Shown in pieces: positions 7,717 through 15,441 of a stretch of 26,739 nucleotides of DNA. This stretch comes from CAJWGI01 sp036011785 (GTDB taxonomy: Bacteria > Chloroflexota > Anaerolineae > Anaerolineales > UBA11657). The DNA is taken from NCBI GenBank assembly GCA_036011785.1, contig DASCOB010000214.1, positions 1 through 26,739 on the forward strand, written 5' to 3'. Below the pieces are notes generated by a model. It saw nothing but the letters and a program-made list of their open reading frames with translations, had not been told where the DNA came from and did no database searches. The translations under genes were made by a program, and so were the position numbers. Each line of letters opens with the position of its first letter. Positions within the stretch are counted from its first letter, which is position 1.

Positions 7717-8187
7717 TCACGCAGCTGCCGGCGCGGAAACGCTCAGTCCGAGTTCGGCCAGAATTTCTGCTTGCGCTTTCCACATGCGTGCGCGCTCTGT
7801 CGGAGCGGTGTGATCATGCCCCAACAGGTGCAATGCGCCGTGCACGGTCAGCAGCTGCAGTTCATCCGAGGTTCCATGTCCACCACGCTGCGCGGACTGG
7901 GCCGCGTGCTCGGCAGATATGATTATGTCTCCCAGGTGTCCGTCCTTTGCATCGTCCGGGAATGCGAGCACGTCTGTGGGCGCATCCACTCCGGAGAATT
8001 GGCGATTGAGCTGCTGCAGATAAGAATCCACGCTGCAGATCACGCAAATGCTCGTACCGAGCGCTGCGTGCTGATGGGCGAGTGTTGCCCGTGCTGCGGC
8101 ACAGATTCTTGCGCGCGTGGCGGCAGGGGGCGCTTTAGCATGCGAACGTGGGTGCGTGCGCGTGCTGATGCGGTACGAGGAGATCAC
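7717..8187 (-). CDS. ybeY: Endoribonuclease YbeY (rRNA maturation factor)
   Basis: YbeY is a zinc endoribonuclease needed for 16S rRNA 3'-end maturation and ribosome quality control. The protein has 156 residues with the zinc motif HGALHLLGHDH at 116-126 (His116, His120, His126), and the preceding strand TDVLAFPDD typical of the family. The GTG start at 8187 lies 11 bases after the pgpH stop; no good Shine-Dalgarno is visible, so translation may be coupled. The N-terminal 30 residues are basic and poorly conserved. The pairing with a PgpH-like HD phosphohydrolase is a widely conserved order (often phoH-pgpH-ybeY). phoH itself is not seen here. Confidence 0.95.
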   Translation of the reverse strand: MISSYRISTRTHPRSHAKAPPAATRARICAAARATLAHQHAALGTSICVICSVDSYLQQLNRQFSGVDAPTDVLAFPDDAKDGHLGDIIISAEHAAQSAQRGGHGTSDELQLLTVHGALHLLGHDHTAPTERARMWKAQAEILAELGLSVSAPAAA

Positions 8188-8198
8188 GGGGCCGCAGG

Positions 8199-10382
8199 CT
8201 ACTCCGAAGTTGGAAGCGCCGACTGCTCCGGCGCCCCTAATTGCTCAACAGCGGTTTCATTCTCCGGTGCGCTGGGATATTGTAGGCGGCTGTGAAAAAA
8301 CCCTTTCAGTGTGTTCACGAATGACTCGCGCACTGTGTCAAGGTCAGTCAGCGAAAGGTTGCACTCGTCGAGTTGCCCCTGTCGCAATCGGCGGTTGATT
8401 ATGTGGCGGGCGATTTCATCGATTTCGTTTGTGTTGTTGGGGTTGTCGGCGCGCGCTTTGGCTTCGCAGCCATCGGCCAGCATTAGCAGCGCTGTCTCCA
8501 GGCTCTGTGGTTTTGGGCCAGGATAGGTGAAGTCGTCGATTGCCACCTTGGCTTCGTCTCCGTCCGCCTCTGCGACCGCCTTTTCATGTTGGTACATTGT
8601 GACCGTCGTGCCGTGATGCTCCAGAATCGCCGCGCGGATTGCGCTGGGAAGCCTGTGCCGCCCGGCCATTTCGTCGCCGTCGCGCACATGGTCAATGATG
8701 ATGCGGGCGCTGGCGTGTGGGCTAAGCTGCTCGTGCGGGTTAATGCCCTCAATCTGATTCTCGACGAAATACTCCGGGTAGCGGGTTTTGCCGATGTCGT
8801 GAAACAGCGCCCCCACCCGTACCAGCATCGTGTTCGCGCCAATGCGCTGCGCCGCCTGCTCGGCCAGATTCGCCACGTGCAGGCAGTGTTGATATGTGCC
8901 CGGCGCGGCGCGGAGCATCCCTACCAGCAGCGGATGGTTGGGTCGTGACAGTTCGACCAGTTGCAGCGAAGTGGTGATGTCGAAAACAAATCCCAGCAGG
9001 AACAACCCCATCAGCGTGAGCGCACCCGAAATAGCCCCGTTTGCCAGACTTGCGCCCAGCAACGTGCCCAGGCCGAGCATGTCAATGGCGGGGTCATCCA
9101 GCCGGAAGATTAAAATGACGACCGTATTCGCAGCAGCGGTAGCCAGGCCGGCCAACAGGAAACTGTTGACGCGCTCAGCTTTTCCTAGAGCCAGTATGGC
9201 CACTATCGGTCCGGCAAGATGGTAAATAGTCACATCCACGCGCCCGTTCGAAATGATGGCGATGAATACCACGAAAAGCGTCGCGGTGACCAGCCCGAGT
9301 TGCACGCCCAACCCGACAGCTATCAGCATGCCCAGAGTGGCGGCCGGGAAGAGAAAAGCGAGCACAACCCGCTCCGGAATGACGAACTGCGCGGAGAAGA
9401 GAAAGGCCAGTGCCAACAGAGTGATGAAAAGCAGATGGCGCGTGCGCCCAAAGAAATCGGGCTGGCTGCGCAGCAGATAAAGGGCCATTGTGACCGCCAC
9501 CAGCACCACCGCCATCACCGGTGGCAGATATGTCGTCCACGGGCTTTGTTCCGGCGTGAGCATGTCCAGTGCTGTCATTGCCTCCAAATCCTGCTCGGTG
9601 AGGACGTTGCCGCGCGGCACGATAGTCTGCCCTTGCGCGAATGCCTGTTCCACAGGTTGCACAGCGGCGACTGCCGCATCGCGGGCTTTTTGAGTGGCAC
9701 TTTCGTTAAACAGCGCATTTGGTTCGATGAATTGACCGGCGAGCGCAGCGGCCAGATCGGCTTCCTGTACGGTGACGGCGACACTTATCATCATGGGAAC
9801 GTGGTCGCGGGTTTCTGCCAGTTGATGTTCGCGGATGGGCTCACTCATCGCCGCCTCAATCACGCGTGTCACTTCTTTCTGCACGGCGACCCAGCGCGAA
9901 TCTTCCATGTGCAGTAATTGGATTTGTAACTCGCCGGAGAGAGAAATATCGCGGAGATGAATCAAATCCTGGCGCTTCTGCAGCTCGCTGGCGAGTGTGT
10001 CGGCGCGAACGGAATTAACGAAGCTGAGGGCCGCCTGCGCGGCGGCAACCTGCTGCCGGGCGATGCGCGTGTCGGGAGGGTCGTACACCGAGGCGATGGA
10101 GGTTTCCGCGGACGCTTTGGCGCTCTGGGTCTGGATTTCGCTGACGTAGGTCTGGGAGTGCGGCGCGACGATATCAAACGGCGCCAGATCGCCCGCGCGC
10201 ACGTTAAGCGCTTCGTCTTGGGTGGCTCCAAAGGGTACGAGCAGCACGCCGCAGGCCAACAGAATAAAAAGCAGCCCGATTGCCCATGACCGTGCTGCAG
10301 GCAGCCAGTGACGAGCGACGCCTGTCTCGGGTAGGGCAGTGGAGTCAGGCATGAAGTCTGGCGACCGCCTCAGGCCATACAT
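8199..10382 (-). CDS. pgpH: 7TM-HD family cyclic-di-AMP phosphodiesterase (PgpH-like)
   Basis: This is a 727-residue membrane protein of the 7TMR-HD family. One N-terminal membrane segment (about 31-52) is followed by an extracytoplasmic 7TMR-HDED domain, then a cluster of membrane helices (about 285-485), then a cytosolic HD phosphohydrolase domain. The HD domain shows TYQHCLHVANLAEQA (His499), LFHDIGKTRYPEYF (His528-Asp529) and later LEHHG. Characterised relatives hydrolyse c-di-AMP, so second-messenger breakdown is likely but inferred. The ATG at 10382 sits exactly at the edge of AT-rich DNA; Met11 (ATG at 10352) may be the original start, and neither has a Shine-Dalgarno. The 5' region appears to have been altered by the island next to it. 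Confidence 0.92.
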   Translation of the reverse strand: MYGLRRSPDFMPDSTALPETGVARHWLPAARSWAIGLLFILLACGVLLVPFGATQDEALNVRAGDLAPFDIVAPHSQTYVSEIQTQSAKASAETSIASVYDPPDTRIARQQVAAAQAALSFVNSVRADTLASELQKRQDLIHLRDISLSGELQIQLLHMEDSRWVAVQKEVTRVIEAAMSEPIREHQLAETRDHVPMMISVAVTVQEADLAAALAGQFIEPNALFNESATQKARDAAVAAVQPVEQAFAQGQTIVPRGNVLTEQDLEAMTALDMLTPEQSPWTTYLPPVMAVVLVAVTMALYLLRSQPDFFGRTRHLLFITLLALAFLFSAQFVIPERVVLAFLFPAATLGMLIAVGLGVQLGLVTATLFVVFIAIISNGRVDVTIYHLAGPIVAILALGKAERVNSFLLAGLATAAANTVVILIFRLDDPAIDMLGLGTLLGASLANGAISGALTLMGLFLLGFVFDITTSLQLVELSRPNHPLLVGMLRAAPGTYQHCLHVANLAEQAAQRIGANTMLVRVGALFHDIGKTRYPEYFVENQIEGINPHEQLSPHASARIIIDHVRDGDEMAGRHRLPSAIRAAILEHHGTTVTMYQHEKAVAEADGDEAKVAIDDFTYPGPKPQSLETALLMLADGCEAKARADNPNNTNEIDEIARHIINRRLRQGQLDECNLSLTDLDTVRESFVNTLKGFFHSRLQYPSAPENETAVEQLGAPEQSALPTSE

Positions 10383-10551
10383 GAAACAATATCATCATTA
10401 TCAAGACATCTGTATATCTAGATAATGCATTTAACATTTTGTTAATGATTGTTGATTTCCTTCTTGAATTTGCGAGTATCATGTGAAAAATTTTTCAACT
10501 TTTTCAACTTTAGACAAGATGTTTTTGAAGTAGAAACGTCGTTATTTTAAT
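10383..10551. other. AT-rich intergenic end of the foreign island
   Basis: This 169-base gap between the radical SAM stop and pgpH has far lower GC than the flanking pgpH gene, with the change occurring within a few bases of the pgpH start. It holds a palindrome TATCTAGATA (10415-10424), a hairpin TTAACA-TTT-TGTTAA (about 10431-10445), a 14-base palindrome TGAAAAATTTTTCA (10484-10497) and a tandem 9-mer TTTTTCAAC (10491-10508). There is no GC-stemmed terminator and no gene of its own. The junction shows no obvious target duplication. Confidence 0.5.
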
Positions 10552-12594
10552 TTAAGAACTTATTGGATGAGTTTGTTTTGCCAAAATAGGTTTCATAACA
10601 AATCTTCCTGGCTTCAATATAAGCATTTGCGATAAGGACAATGTGGTCATCTTAGAATTGTTTTTTACCATGTCTTGTATATTCATTGCAGTAAGATTAT
10701 CTATACTAAAGCTCAGCGAATTAGGATTAAGAAACTTATCTTCGGTTGTAATGAAACCGGCTTCCACTAAAGCATTCATGGTATCTGTTGAAAAATCAAG
10801 AGTAAGGCTAAGATCATCTTTTCCTGACATACATCGTATTAAATAATTTCTTTCTTTACATAATAAAAGCAATTCCGAAATTATCTTTGGATTACAAGAA
10901 GACATAATTTGTAACACAACGCGTTCTAAAACTTGGTAATAGGCCTCATATTGTTTTTTATCTAAGTAAATAGTAGCTAAGAAACCAAAATTTAATTTAA
11001 TAAATTGATTGTTATTAATGAGAGCTTCCTGATTTGTTGAGTTTGTAACATAATGCTCCACATCCTTTAAGGACGAATGAAATTCTTGTAAAGACTGTTC
11101 AATTAACCAAACTACACTCTTCTTGAAAATGGGATTTTTCTTACCTTCTTCTACCATCTCTTCACAAATGTTTGTAAAAGAAACGTTCTTGCTAGTTAGA
11201 TAACTGACCAAGGGAAGATGTTCACCTAAGGTTACACTGGAAAAAAAGAATGCTCGTACAGCTCTGAGCCTCAGCATTTCTTTTTCCGTCATGGTATTCG
11301 TTTGGCGAATCTTTTCTTGTGTCTCATAAATAAATTGACCTTTATATACCCCATAACATCCTTCCATTAAGCAATATTTAGTCTGGATAGCATATTCTTT
11401 GCGACACCTTTCTGAATCCATCTCGGTGCCAGGTAGCATTTCAATCTCCCCACCCATAATATGATTAAGTCCCATAGATAAAGCTGTTTGTAGTGAATTA
11501 AGATGACTTTGGTAAGTTTCTCCCGGAAGACCTACTAATAGATCCGTCCGAGCCCCATAGGAAAATTCTTTCAAACTTTCAATCATTTCTCGGAGTTGAG
11601 ATGTCCGAATGTTGGAACGTTTTATGTTTTTGAGTACCTCTTCATCAAAACTCTGAAAAGCGATATAAGTGTGAGTAAGATGTCCAAGAATCTTACCTAT
11701 TTCAACAATACGTGGCTTAAAGATTTTAGCCCAATACAAACTAATGGCCCCAAATGAGTTGGTTTGATCATACAAATCTCGCATATGTTGAGCTATTTCA
11801 ACGTCTCTTGGCAAAATACCAAAATTCGCATCTGCCAGATAAAGATGTGATGGATTGAAAACATTTGCAATATAAGTTAATTCACTTTTTACTCTATCCA
11901 TTGAATATTTGGACATGTTATTTAAAGCGGTAACCCCCCAATAGCAGTAAGTGCAGCCAAATGGGCACCCGCGATTTGTTTCTACCAGCGGAATGCAACC
12001 TTCTCTCAAAAAAGGATCCATCATGCCTGTTAGATAAGGAGACCCATTGTCATCAAGGGAGTTTGGTTTCTCATATTCAGAATTTCCAAACAATTTATTA
12101 TTAATAATGGAATAACAGCCATTGATGATATGGTCTCCCAAAATATTTGAATTGTTTTTCTCTTCTGAATCTGTTAGCAATAAACTTATGATTTTGTAGA
12201 CTGAAATTTCCGACTGATACATACAATAGGTATCGACATATTCATTGGATCTAAGAAAGCCTTCAATGCCTTCTGTATCTATACTTATATTAGGGCCACC
12301 CATAATGATTGGAAGAGAAGGACAGCTTTTCTTTATCGAGCGACCCACAAAAGCGGATAAAGAGAGATTCCACGTATAATTAGATAATCCTACTAAATCA
12401 GGTTTTTGTGTTTCAATTGCATCCAACATTCTATTAGCAGACTTAAAGAGTTTAAACTCCACTTGATCTCCTAGCATGGATTTAGAATATGCAGCTAAAT
12501 ATCCAACTCCAAGTGGTGCGTAAAAATTTAAATTACTGAAATAGTCATGAGCTAAATCAGCTAGATAAACTACTAATGGTCTTTCCTTCTTCAT
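10552..12594 (-). CDS. B12-binding-domain-type radical SAM protein of unknown function
   Basis: The 680-residue protein has three parts. Residues about 8-140 resemble a cobalamin-binding Rossmann domain (FYAPLGVGYLAAY; PDLVGLSNYTWN; LPIIMGGPN), but no DxHxxG cobalt-ligand motif is seen. Residues about 200-430 form a radical SAM barrel with the cluster motif CPFGCTYC (Cys210, Cys214, Cys217) and later DLLVGLPGET. The last 240 residues are a helical region I cannot assign. Such enzymes cleave SAM to start radical chemistry, often methyl transfer or rearrangement in natural product, lipid or cofactor synthesis. GC and codon use (many AT-ending codons) are strikingly unlike the neighbours, so recent transfer is likely. 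No partner gene accompanies it. The ATG at 12594 lacks a strong Shine-Dalgarno. The substrate is unknown. Confidence 0.85.
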   Translation of the reverse strand: MKKERPLVVYLADLAHDYFSNLNFYAPLGVGYLAAYSKSMLGDQVEFKLFKSANRMLDAIETQKPDLVGLSNYTWNLSLSAFVGRSIKKSCPSLPIIMGGPNISIDTEGIEGFLRSNEYVDTYCMYQSEISVYKIISLLLTDSEEKNNSNILGDHIINGCYSIINNKLFGNSEYEKPNSLDDNGSPYLTGMMDPFLREGCIPLVETNRGCPFGCTYCYWGVTALNNMSKYSMDRVKSELTYIANVFNPSHLYLADANFGILPRDVEIAQHMRDLYDQTNSFGAISLYWAKIFKPRIVEIGKILGHLTHTYIAFQSFDEEVLKNIKRSNIRTSQLREMIESLKEFSYGARTDLLVGLPGETYQSHLNSLQTALSMGLNHIMGGEIEMLPGTEMDSERCRKEYAIQTKYCLMEGCYGVYKGQFIYETQEKIRQTNTMTEKEMLRLRAVRAFFFSSVTLGEHLPLVSYLTSKNVSFTNICEEMVEEGKKNPIFKKSVVWLIEQSLQEFHSSLKDVEHYVTNSTNQEALINNNQFIKLNFGFLATIYLDKKQYEAYYQVLERVVLQIMSSCNPKIISELLLLCKERNYLIRCMSGKDDLSLTLDFSTDTMNALVEAGFITTEDKFLNPNSLSFSIDNLTAMNIQDMVKNNSKMTTLSLSQMLILKPGRFVMKPILAKQTHPISS

Positions 12595-12637
12595 GTGGAT
12601 TCAACTCACAAGTGCAAGATTAAGGGTTGGCATAGGA

Positions 12638-12715
12638 GGTAAGCTGCGGTAGCATCAGAGTTTCCTATACCAATCAGGCAAAGGAGCATGGGTGCGAACC
12701 TACACACAGCTTACC
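12638..12715. repeat. 9-bp inverted repeat spanning the IS30 remnant start
   Basis: GGTAAGCTG (12638-12646) and its exact complement CAGCTTACC (12707-12715) are 60 bases apart and bracket the likely transposase start codon. The right arm lies inside transposase coding sequence. It could fold to limit transposase translation, or be chance. Confidence 0.3.
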
Positions 12716-12995
12716 CGGGAACAAAGATGCCAGATTTATGCGCTTCTGAAAACGGGACATTGTTAAGCCCAGATTGCACTCTGGTTCAAGGTTGACAAAT
12801 CCACCATCGGCAGGGAGTTGAAACGCAATTGCGGACTGAGCTCGGCCTGGTATCGTGGATACCCGCTAGCCTCTGGGCGATTGGGAGGTGGATGCAATGA
12901 TTGGAAAAGGACATCGTCATGCGATTATCTTCCTGACCGAGCGCAACTCTCGCTTAGCCCTACTGAAAAAGGTCGAGCACTCAAATATCTCGTAA
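12692..12995 (+). pseudogene. IS30-family transposase remnant
   Basis: Read from GTG at 12692, with AGGAG upstream, the plus strand gives YTQLTREQRCQIYALLKTG, an in-frame TAA at 12764, then AQIALWFKVDKSTIGRELK. This is the typical N-terminal helix-turn-helix of IS30-family transposases. After RNCG near 12830 the match is lost. From 12873, in another frame, it resumes with GDWEVDAMIGKGHRHAIIF and a following ERNSRLALLKKV segment, the start of the DDE catalytic domain with its first Asp. It ends at TAA 12995. More than a hundred codons between the two parts, and the rest of the catalytic domain, are missing. The copy therefore has a nonsense mutation, an internal deletion with frameshift and a truncation, and cannot be active. 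Confidence 0.85.
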
Positions 12996-12999
12996 ACAA

Positions 13000-13021
13000 T
13001 CCAGCGCCGACTTGCGCTGGA
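13000..13021. repeat. GC-rich hairpin at the end of the IS remnant
   Basis: TCCAGCGC (13000-13007) and GCGCTGGA (13014-13021) form a perfect 8-bp stem with a six-base loop. No T-run follows on either strand, so it is not a standard terminator. It may be a leftover end of the insertion sequence. Confidence 0.35.
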
Positions 13022-13085
13022 GATTTGCTCGCCGTCGGCAACTGAGCCGCATCTGTGCGCTCCGTGTGCGGCGCTGTTGTCCGCG

Positions 13086-13094
13086 ATTATAGCA
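13086..13094 (-). promoter_or_regulatory. Extended -10 promoter element downstream of the HIT gene
   Basis: TGCTATAAT on the minus strand (TATAAT at 13086-13091) lies just beyond the HIT stop and points towards the island and pgpH. The -35 is poor, but the TGC extension is strong, and the same 9-mer precedes secG and the unassigned unit at the left edge. It may be the original pgpH promoter, now about 2.7 kb from that gene. Confidence 0.5.
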
Positions 13095-13102
13095 TGTGGC
13101 CG

Positions 13103-13444
13103 TTAACCCAACCTGTGCCGCATTGGCGCGCCGCCCAGCAGGTGAATGTGCAGATGCTGTACCTCCTGATGGCCGTCCACGCCGGTGTTCGCGACCACGC
13201 GATAGCCGCTCTCGGAGATGCCCTCCAGTCGGGCCACCTCCTTCACGGCCAGCAGTAGTTGCCCAGCCAGTTCGCTGCCGTCCGCCGTGAGGGATTCGAG
13301 AGAGGTCAGGTGCTCATTGGGAACAATCAGCACGTGTGTGGGCGCTACTGGGTTGACGTCTCTGAAGGCACAAACGTGTTCGTTGCGCAGCAGCACATCC
13401 CCCGGTGTTTCCCCGCTGACAATTCTGCAAAAGATGCAGTCCAT
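13103..13444 (-). CDS. HIT family nucleotide hydrolase (HINT-like)
   Basis: This 113-residue histidine-triad protein hydrolyses nucleotide phosphoramidates or related AMP conjugates. The active-site motif is QHLHIHLLGG (His97, His99, His101), and the N-terminus CIFCRIVSGE carries the Cys3/Cys6 pair that binds zinc in many HINT proteins. RDVNPVAPTHVLIVPNEH is the conserved middle strand. The length is typical. The start at 13444 is preceded by GGAGAG, which is itself inside a hairpin. It is divergent from etfB. The natural substrate cannot be read from sequence. Confidence 0.93.
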   Translation of the reverse strand: MDCIFCRIVSGETPGDVLLRNEHVCAFRDVNPVAPTHVLIVPNEHLTSLESLTADGSELAGQLLLAVKEVARLEGISESGYRVVANTGVDGHQEVQHLHIHLLGGAPMRHRLG

Positions 13445-13452
13445 AGTACTTG

Positions 13453-13477
13453 CTCTCCGGTTCTAGTTCACGGAGAG
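13453..13477 (-). promoter_or_regulatory. Leader hairpin covering the HIT Shine-Dalgarno
   Basis: In the HIT mRNA a perfect 7-bp stem (CTCTCCG/CGGAGAG, 11-base loop) ends eight bases before the ATG, and its 3' arm contains GGAGAG, the only plausible ribosome binding site. Folding would hide that site, so translation may be controlled by temperature, a ligand or a protein. Confidence 0.4.
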
Positions 13478-13528
13478 AGTCTAGCACGGCCAGCCGGGAT
13501 AACAACCGGTGCTTTGGGGGGGCGGTTG

Positions 13529-13537
13529 TGGTAGAAT
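13529..13537 (+). promoter_or_regulatory. Probable etfBA promoter (-10)
   Basis: TGGTAGAAT (extended -10; TAGAAT at 13532-13537) stands 31 bases before the etfB GTG start. The -35 region has no good match, and the spacer contains a run of seven G (13516-13522). Confidence 0.45.
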
Positions 13538-13568
13538 TTGCGAAATCGTTCAATGAAAGGGACCTTGT

Positions 13569-14363
13569 GTGCACATCGCAGTATGCATAAAACAGACGCC
13601 TGACAGTGCGGCAAATGTGGTCGTGGAGAATGGCGCGGCCACTTGGGGTGATGCTCCCATGGTGGTTAACCCGTGGGATGAGTACGCGCTGGAAGAAGCT
13701 ATACGCACGAAGGAACAACACGGCGGGCAAGTCACCGCGCTGGTAATGGGACCGGAAAGCGCGAGAGAGGCTCTCAAGACTGCCATCGCTATGGGGTGTG
13801 ATTCCGGCGTGATGGTTTCGGATGAAGTCTTGGCCGGCTGCGATGCGCGCATGACCGCCCGCGTGCTGGCAAGGGCCATCGAAAAACTGGGAGATGTGGA
13901 ACTAACCGTTTTCGGAAAGCAGGCCATCGACGGCGATACCGGACTGGTACCGGTCTCCGTTGCCTGCACCTTGGGCTGGAACGCGCTCAGTTACGTGGCG
14001 GAGATTAATGAATTAGATGTGGACAACGCCCGTATCAGCGTGGCGAGGTCGCTGGAGGAGGGGCGTCAGAATTGCTCGGGCGTGCTTCCCGCGGTCATCA
14101 GCGTGGTCAAGGAGATTAACGAGCCGCGCTATCCCTCCTTCATTGGGATACGCAAAGCCAGCAAAGCCGATATTCTGGTGTGGGATTTGGCAGAATTGGG
14201 ACTGGAAGTGGCTGAGATGAAGGCAGGCGGTGCCGCCGTGACATGGTCGGATATGCGGCCATTACCGGCGCGCAGCCGAACGGTGGAGTTCATCGAAGGC
14301 GAGAGCATGGAGGTCATTGTGGCGATGCTGGCGGACAGACTGATGGCCGACAAGGTAATCTGA
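13569..14363 (+). CDS. etfB: Electron transfer flavoprotein beta subunit
   Basis: EtfB pairs with EtfA to carry electrons, typically from acyl-CoA dehydrogenases to a membrane quinone oxidoreductase. The protein has 264 residues. The N-terminus HIAVCIKQTPDS and the AMP-binding signature GKQAIDGDTG (116-125) are clear. INEPRYPSFIGIRKASK marks the C-terminal part. The GTG start at 13569 follows GGGA with close spacing; another GTG overlaps it two bases earlier. The stop overlaps the etfA start as TGATG, so the two are translationally coupled. No dehydrogenase or FixX/FixC gene is adjacent, so electron donor and acceptor remain open. Confidence 0.96.
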   Translation: MHIAVCIKQTPDSAANVVVENGAATWGDAPMVVNPWDEYALEEAIRTKEQHGGQVTALVMGPESAREALKTAIAMGCDSGVMVSDEVLAGCDARMTARVLARAIEKLGDVELTVFGKQAIDGDTGLVPVSVACTLGWNALSYVAEINELDVDNARISVARSLEEGRQNCSGVLPAVISVVKEINEPRYPSFIGIRKASKADILVWDLAELGLEVAEMKAGGAAVTWSDMRPLPARSRTVEFIEGESMEVIVAMLADRLMADKVI

Positions 14364-15346
14364 TGGCGAGCGACGTCTGGGTCTACGTTGACCAATTCCG
14401 TGGCAACGCACTTCCGGCTGCCTGGGAGACCTTGGGCGCAGCCGGCGAGGTGGCAGCAGAGTTGAACACCGGTGTCACGGCGCTGGTGTTCGGGCATGAT
14501 GTGGATGAGCTGGCGCAACAAGCAGCCGACTATGGCGCCGATAAGGTCTTCCTGTGCGATGACGCGACTCTGGCTGATTTCCGGGTACAGGCATTCGGGT
14601 CCGTGGCTGCGAAACTGGCATCGGCCGACAAACCACAGGTGATACTCGCTCCCGCCACAACGCGGGGACGTGATCTGACCGCGTTCCTAGGGGTTGAACT
14701 CGGGGTTGGAGTGGTGGCGGACGGCATTGCTCTGCAAGTAGAAGCCGGAGTACTGCAAGTGACGCGTCCGGTGTACGCGGGGAAATTGCACGCCACAGTT
14801 TCAGCGCCTGGGGCGCACCCGCAGATTGTCACCCTTCGTCCCCGCGCGTTTCCACGACCCGAGCCGAATGCAGGCAGCGCGGAGGTAGTGCAGGTGGAGG
14901 CTGCGGTGGCGGAAGAAGACATCAGCGTCAAGGTCGTCGACTACAGCGTCTCGGCGAGCGAGGTCAGCCTGACAGATGCGAGCATCATTGTCTCCGGTGG
15001 TCGCGGAGTTGGCGGCCCGGAGGGGTTCGAGCCGGTGCGCCAACTGGCTGTCACGCTCGGGGCGGCAATGGGGGCGAGTCGCGCCGCGGTGGATGCGGGC
15101 TGGATACCTTATTCTTATCAGGTCGGGCAAACGGGGAAAACAGTCAGCCCGGATTTATACATCGCTTGCGGCATTTCGGGGGCGATACAACATCAAGCCG
15201 GAATGCGCACCGCCAAAGTTATCGTTGCCATCAACAAGGATGCGGAAGCGCCTATTTTCAAGCTGGCAAAGTACGGTATTGTCGCGAATTTGTTTGATGC
15301 GGTGCCAGCGCTGACGGACGAACTCACGCGGCGGCTGGGCGAGTAA
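14363..15346 (+). CDS. etfA: Electron transfer flavoprotein alpha subunit
   Basis: EtfA binds the redox-active FAD of the heterodimer. From ATG at 14363 it has 327 residues, normal for the family. The N-terminal domain (about 1-190) is less conserved. The C-terminal FAD domain shows SGGRGVGGPEGF (211-222), AAVDAGWIPYSYQVGQTGKT and the family signature LYIACGISGAIQHQAGM followed by VIVAINKD. The frame extends upstream but overlaps etfB, so I chose the TGATG-coupled start. A strong intrinsic terminator follows 20 bases after the stop. Confidence 0.96.
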   Translation: MASDVWVYVDQFRGNALPAAWETLGAAGEVAAELNTGVTALVFGHDVDELAQQAADYGADKVFLCDDATLADFRVQAFGSVAAKLASADKPQVILAPATTRGRDLTAFLGVELGVGVVADGIALQVEAGVLQVTRPVYAGKLHATVSAPGAHPQIVTLRPRAFPRPEPNAGSAEVVQVEAAVAEEDISVKVVDYSVSASEVSLTDASIIVSGGRGVGGPEGFEPVRQLAVTLGAAMGASRAAVDAGWIPYSYQVGQTGKTVSPDLYIACGISGAIQHQAGMRTAKVIVAINKDAEAPIFKLAKYGIVANLFDAVPALTDELTRRLGE

Positions 15347-15365
15347 TTGCCGTCAGTACGCTAAT

Positions 15366-15402
15366 AAAAGAGCCGCCCGAATGAGACTCGACCGGCTCTT
15401 TT
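15366..15402. terminator. Bidirectional intrinsic terminator between etfA and ftsH
   Basis: AAAAGAGCCG (15366-15375) and CGGCTCTTTT (15393-15402) form a perfect 10-bp stem with a 17-base loop. The stem ends in a T-run on both strands, so it can serve etfA (plus) and ftsH (minus). Confidence 0.85.
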
Positions 15403-15427
15403 GATGATTATGCTTTGATGATTATGC
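15400..15427. repeat. Tandem 14-bp duplication
   Basis: TTTGATGATTATGC occurs twice head to tail (15400-15413 and 15414-15427), beginning inside the terminator's right arm and ending before the ftsH stop. It looks like a small slippage duplication in noncoding DNA. Confidence 0.8.
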
Positions 15428-15441
15428 ATTGGGAAAAAGGA

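Larger units (their letters stand above)
12595..13102. other. 508-base stretch without an intact gene (right part of island)
   Basis: This region separates the radical SAM gene from the HIT gene. It contains a 9-bp inverted repeat (12638-12646 with 12707-12715), the decayed IS30-type transposase (12692-12995), an 8-bp hairpin (13000-13021) and a minus-strand extended -10 element (13086-13094). Base composition is intermediate between the AT-rich radical SAM gene and the GC-rich chromosome. No terminal inverted repeats of an insertion sequence could be recognised at either side. Confidence 0.5.

Noticed and set aside
10383..10551. Repeats at the island's left end as a CRISPR or integration site
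   Set aside because: They are short AT palindromes and one tandem 9-mer, without spacers, and no matching sequence was seen at the right end.
12638..12715. A 78-base segment closed by a 9-bp stem, of tRNA-like size with a D-arm-like stretch
   Set aside because: No cloverleaf could be drawn: there is no proper T-arm before the 3' stem and no anticodon arm, and the right arm is transposase coding sequence.
13514..13522. G7 run in the etfB promoter as a phase-variable spacer
   Set aside because: At seven G it is short for efficient slippage, and no convincing -35 exists whose spacing it could alter.
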